Shown here piece after piece: positions 4,919 through 6,427 of a stretch of DNA of 6,427 nucleotides; the first letter of the stretch is position 1, and each line of letters begins with the position of its first letter. This stretch comes from a bacterium HR36 (GTDB lineage Bacteria; Planctomycetota; Planctomycetia; Gemmatales; HRBIN36): assembly GCA_002898995.1 (NCBI GenBank), contig BEIM01000211.1, positions 1-6,427 of the forward strand. Direction: 5' to 3'. Both the position numbers and the translations under genes were made by a program. The notes under the pieces were generated by a model. That model was not told the origin of the DNA. It ran no database searches and worked only from the letters and a program-made list of their open reading frames with translations.

Positions 4919-6427
4919 CTAACGAAGTTCAGCCTGCAGTTTCAGCCGCTTATCACCGCGGAGCACGGTGATTTCTATTTTGTCGCCTGGCTTGAAAGTG
5001 GCCATGACTGCCATGTAGGCCGTCAGGTTAGGCACGGCTTTTCCAGCAATTTCCACGATGCGATCGCCTCGTTGCAGCCCTGCCTTAGCGGCGGGGCCAT
5101 CGGGCAGCACATCCTCCACCAACACGCCTTCTTTGGTGTCGTCGTAATTGGGCATGATACCCAGGCGGGGGCCGCGTAGCGGCGTGGCACCGGGCTTCGC
5201 GGGGGCGGCCACAGCAACATATTCCGGCCGCGGTTCAACCTTCGCCAGATATGCAATCAATTCTTCGCCCATGTCCACAATTCGGCGTATCCCTGCCACG
5301 CTAATGGTGTCCACGGTATCGGTAGGGCGATGATACTGGGGATGGGTGCCAGTAAAGAAGTGGAACACAGGAATCTTACGGCTGTAAAACGCGGTGTGGT
5401 CGCTCGGCCCGAATCCCGTCGCCACTTTGGTAATCTGGAAGCCGTATTTCTTCCCCAGGCCGTCAATCAGCTTGTCAAATCCTTTGGCCGTGCCTGTTCC
5501 ATACACAGTTAGCTTGTCGTCGCGAAGGCGTCCCACCATGTCGAAGTTCACCATGGCCACCGTTTTTTCCAGCGGAAATACAGGATGGCTGCAATAGTAG
5601 CGCGAGCCGAGCAACCCTTGCTCCTCCCCAGAAAACAGAATAAACACCAAACGCCGACCCTGGCGGTCCTGGACTTCAGCGAATCGGCGTGCCAGTTCCA
5701 GCACTGCCACTGTGCCCGAGGCATTATCATCCGCGCCATAATGGATCGCTTTCACCCCAGGTGCTAGGCTCCCCCGCTCGCCGTAACCGAGATGGTCATA
5801 GTGGGCACCAATGACCACCGTTTCGTCGGCAAGTGGCCCTTTTCCTTCAAGCACGCCGATGACGTTTTTCAGCGTGAGGAAGTCCCGTTCGACTTGTACC
5901 TGCAGCTCCACCTGCCAGCCTGGAATGGCCAGGGACATCGGTCGACCTTCACGAGCCATGGCGCCTTCCAGATTGGCGAGATTGTGTCCCGCAGTGGCCA
6001 GCATACGATCCACTATCTCGCGCTTGACATGAATTAGCGCCAAAGGAGAGGGCTCGCGGCTCTGAGAAGTGTAGTCGAAAGACATGAGTTGATCTTTGCT
6101 CTGAGCAGCTAGGCCAGCATCGTTGACAAAAATTACCGCCGCCGCTTTCGCCAAGGCTGCGTTGGCCGCTTTGGTTTGCAGCGACGCTGCAGGATGATTG
6201 CTGCCGCCGGCAAACAGGGGCGCTTCTGTATGGTCCAGGCGCGGCAAACGCCTCAGTACAATTACGACTTTGCCCGCCACGTCCAAACCCGCAAAATCAT
6301 CCCACGCTGGCTCTTTCGCGACGATGCCAAATCCCGCAAATACCACCGGCGCTTTCACCTGCCCGGAAGTGCCGAAGCCGACCACCTCGAAATGTTTGCC
6401 GCGTTCCAGATAGATGCGCTGTCCTTG
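4919..6427 (-). CDS. M28 zinc peptidase with PA and C-terminal PDZ domains, N-terminus missing
   Basis: A co-catalytic di-zinc exopeptidase of family M28, probably an exported aminopeptidase. The frame is open to the window edge at 6427, so 502 residues are visible and the start, with any signal peptide, lies outside; the GTG at 6385 is internal. A PA-like domain comes first (about residues 15-165), with a GKVVIVLRR strand and AAAVIFVND. The M28 core follows (about 180-400), with every metal ligand present: His209 (GAHYDHLG), Asp234 (GADDNASG), Glu269 with the general base Glu268 (SGEEQGLLGS), Asp296 (NFDMVGR) and His344 (GPSDHTAF). A linker rich in Ala and Pro (about 397-418) leads to a PDZ domain (about 420-500) with GLQRGDRIVEIAGK. 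The lid and substrate specificity cannot be read. The gene converges on the lipoprotein gene, 68 bp between stops, so it is transcribed separately. Confidence 0.95.
   Translation of the reverse strand, partial: QGQRIYLERGKHFEVVGFGTSGQVKAPVVFAGFGIVAKEPAWDDFAGLDVAGKVVIVLRRLPRLDHTEAPLFAGGSNHPAASLQTKAANAALAKAAAVIFVNDAGLAAQSKDQLMSFDYTSQSREPSPLALIHVKREIVDRMLATAGHNLANLEGAMAREGRPMSLAIPGWQVELQVQVERDFLTLKNVIGVLEGKGPLADETVVIGAHYDHLGYGERGSLAPGVKAIHYGADDNASGTVAVLELARRFAEVQDRQGRRLVFILFSGEEQGLLGSRYYCSHPVFPLEKTVAMVNFDMVGRLRDDKLTVYGTGTAKGFDKLIDGLGKKYGFQITKVATGFGPSDHTAFYSRKIPVFHFFTGTHPQYHRPTDTVDTISVAGIRRIVDMGEELIAYLAKVEPRPEYVAVAAPAKPGATPLRGPRLGIMPNYDDTKEGVLVEDVLPDGPAAKAGLQRGDRIVEIAGKAVPNLTAYMAVMATFKPGDKIEITVLRGDKRLKLQAELR

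Noticed and set aside
1..6427. Insertion sequence, CRISPR array, toxin-antitoxin or phage genes
   Set aside because: I saw no transposase motifs, regularly spaced repeats, terminal inverted repeats or phage-like genes. Composition and gene content look chromosomal throughout.

Overview
The window most likely comes from a planctomycete. The strongest pointer is a DUF1559 (SBP_bac_10-like) prepilin-type protein followed directly by a small lipoprotein of the carboxypeptidase-regulatory-like kind, a gene pair that is massively amplified in Planctomycetes and uncommon elsewhere. The moderately GC-rich DNA, short operons, and the PDZ-bearing secreted peptidases fit that assignment. I cannot resolve the order or genus from the sequence.

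Layout, left to right. (1) Positions 1-1705, plus strand: the C-terminal two thirds of a DAHP synthase (aroF, cut by the window edge), then tpiA (triosephosphate isomerase) 17 bp downstream, then, after a 141-bp gap holding a GC-rich hairpin, a 36-codon single-pass membrane microprotein with a good Shine-Dalgarno. A strong rho-independent terminator at 1739-1783 closes this block, and its A-rich left flank means it can also serve the gene arriving from the other side. (2) 1817-2968, minus strand: a membrane-anchored HtrA/DegS-like serine protease with one PDZ domain. (3) 2969-3422: a 454-bp divergent intergenic region with a consensus TATAAT box and an 18-bp perfect-arm dyad upstream of it. 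(4) 3423-4850, plus strand: the DUF1559 pilin-like protein and the small lipoprotein, apparently one transcript. (5) 4919-6427, minus strand: a PA-M28-PDZ zinc aminopeptidase, cut at its N-terminus by the window edge.

Functionally the left block is cytoplasmic central metabolism (glycolysis and entry to the shikimate pathway). Everything from 1817 onward is predicted to act outside the cytoplasmic membrane: two PDZ-containing peptidases flank, and converge on or diverge from, a surface or envelope protein pair. Nothing in the window looks like a mobile element, CRISPR array, tRNA or rRNA. I do not see a clearly new multi-gene system. The items most worth a second look are the unannotated microprotein behind tpiA (the position where secG is often found), the dyad-plus-promoter arrangement ahead of the DUF1559 gene, and the unusual cysteine content of that DUF1559 protein.
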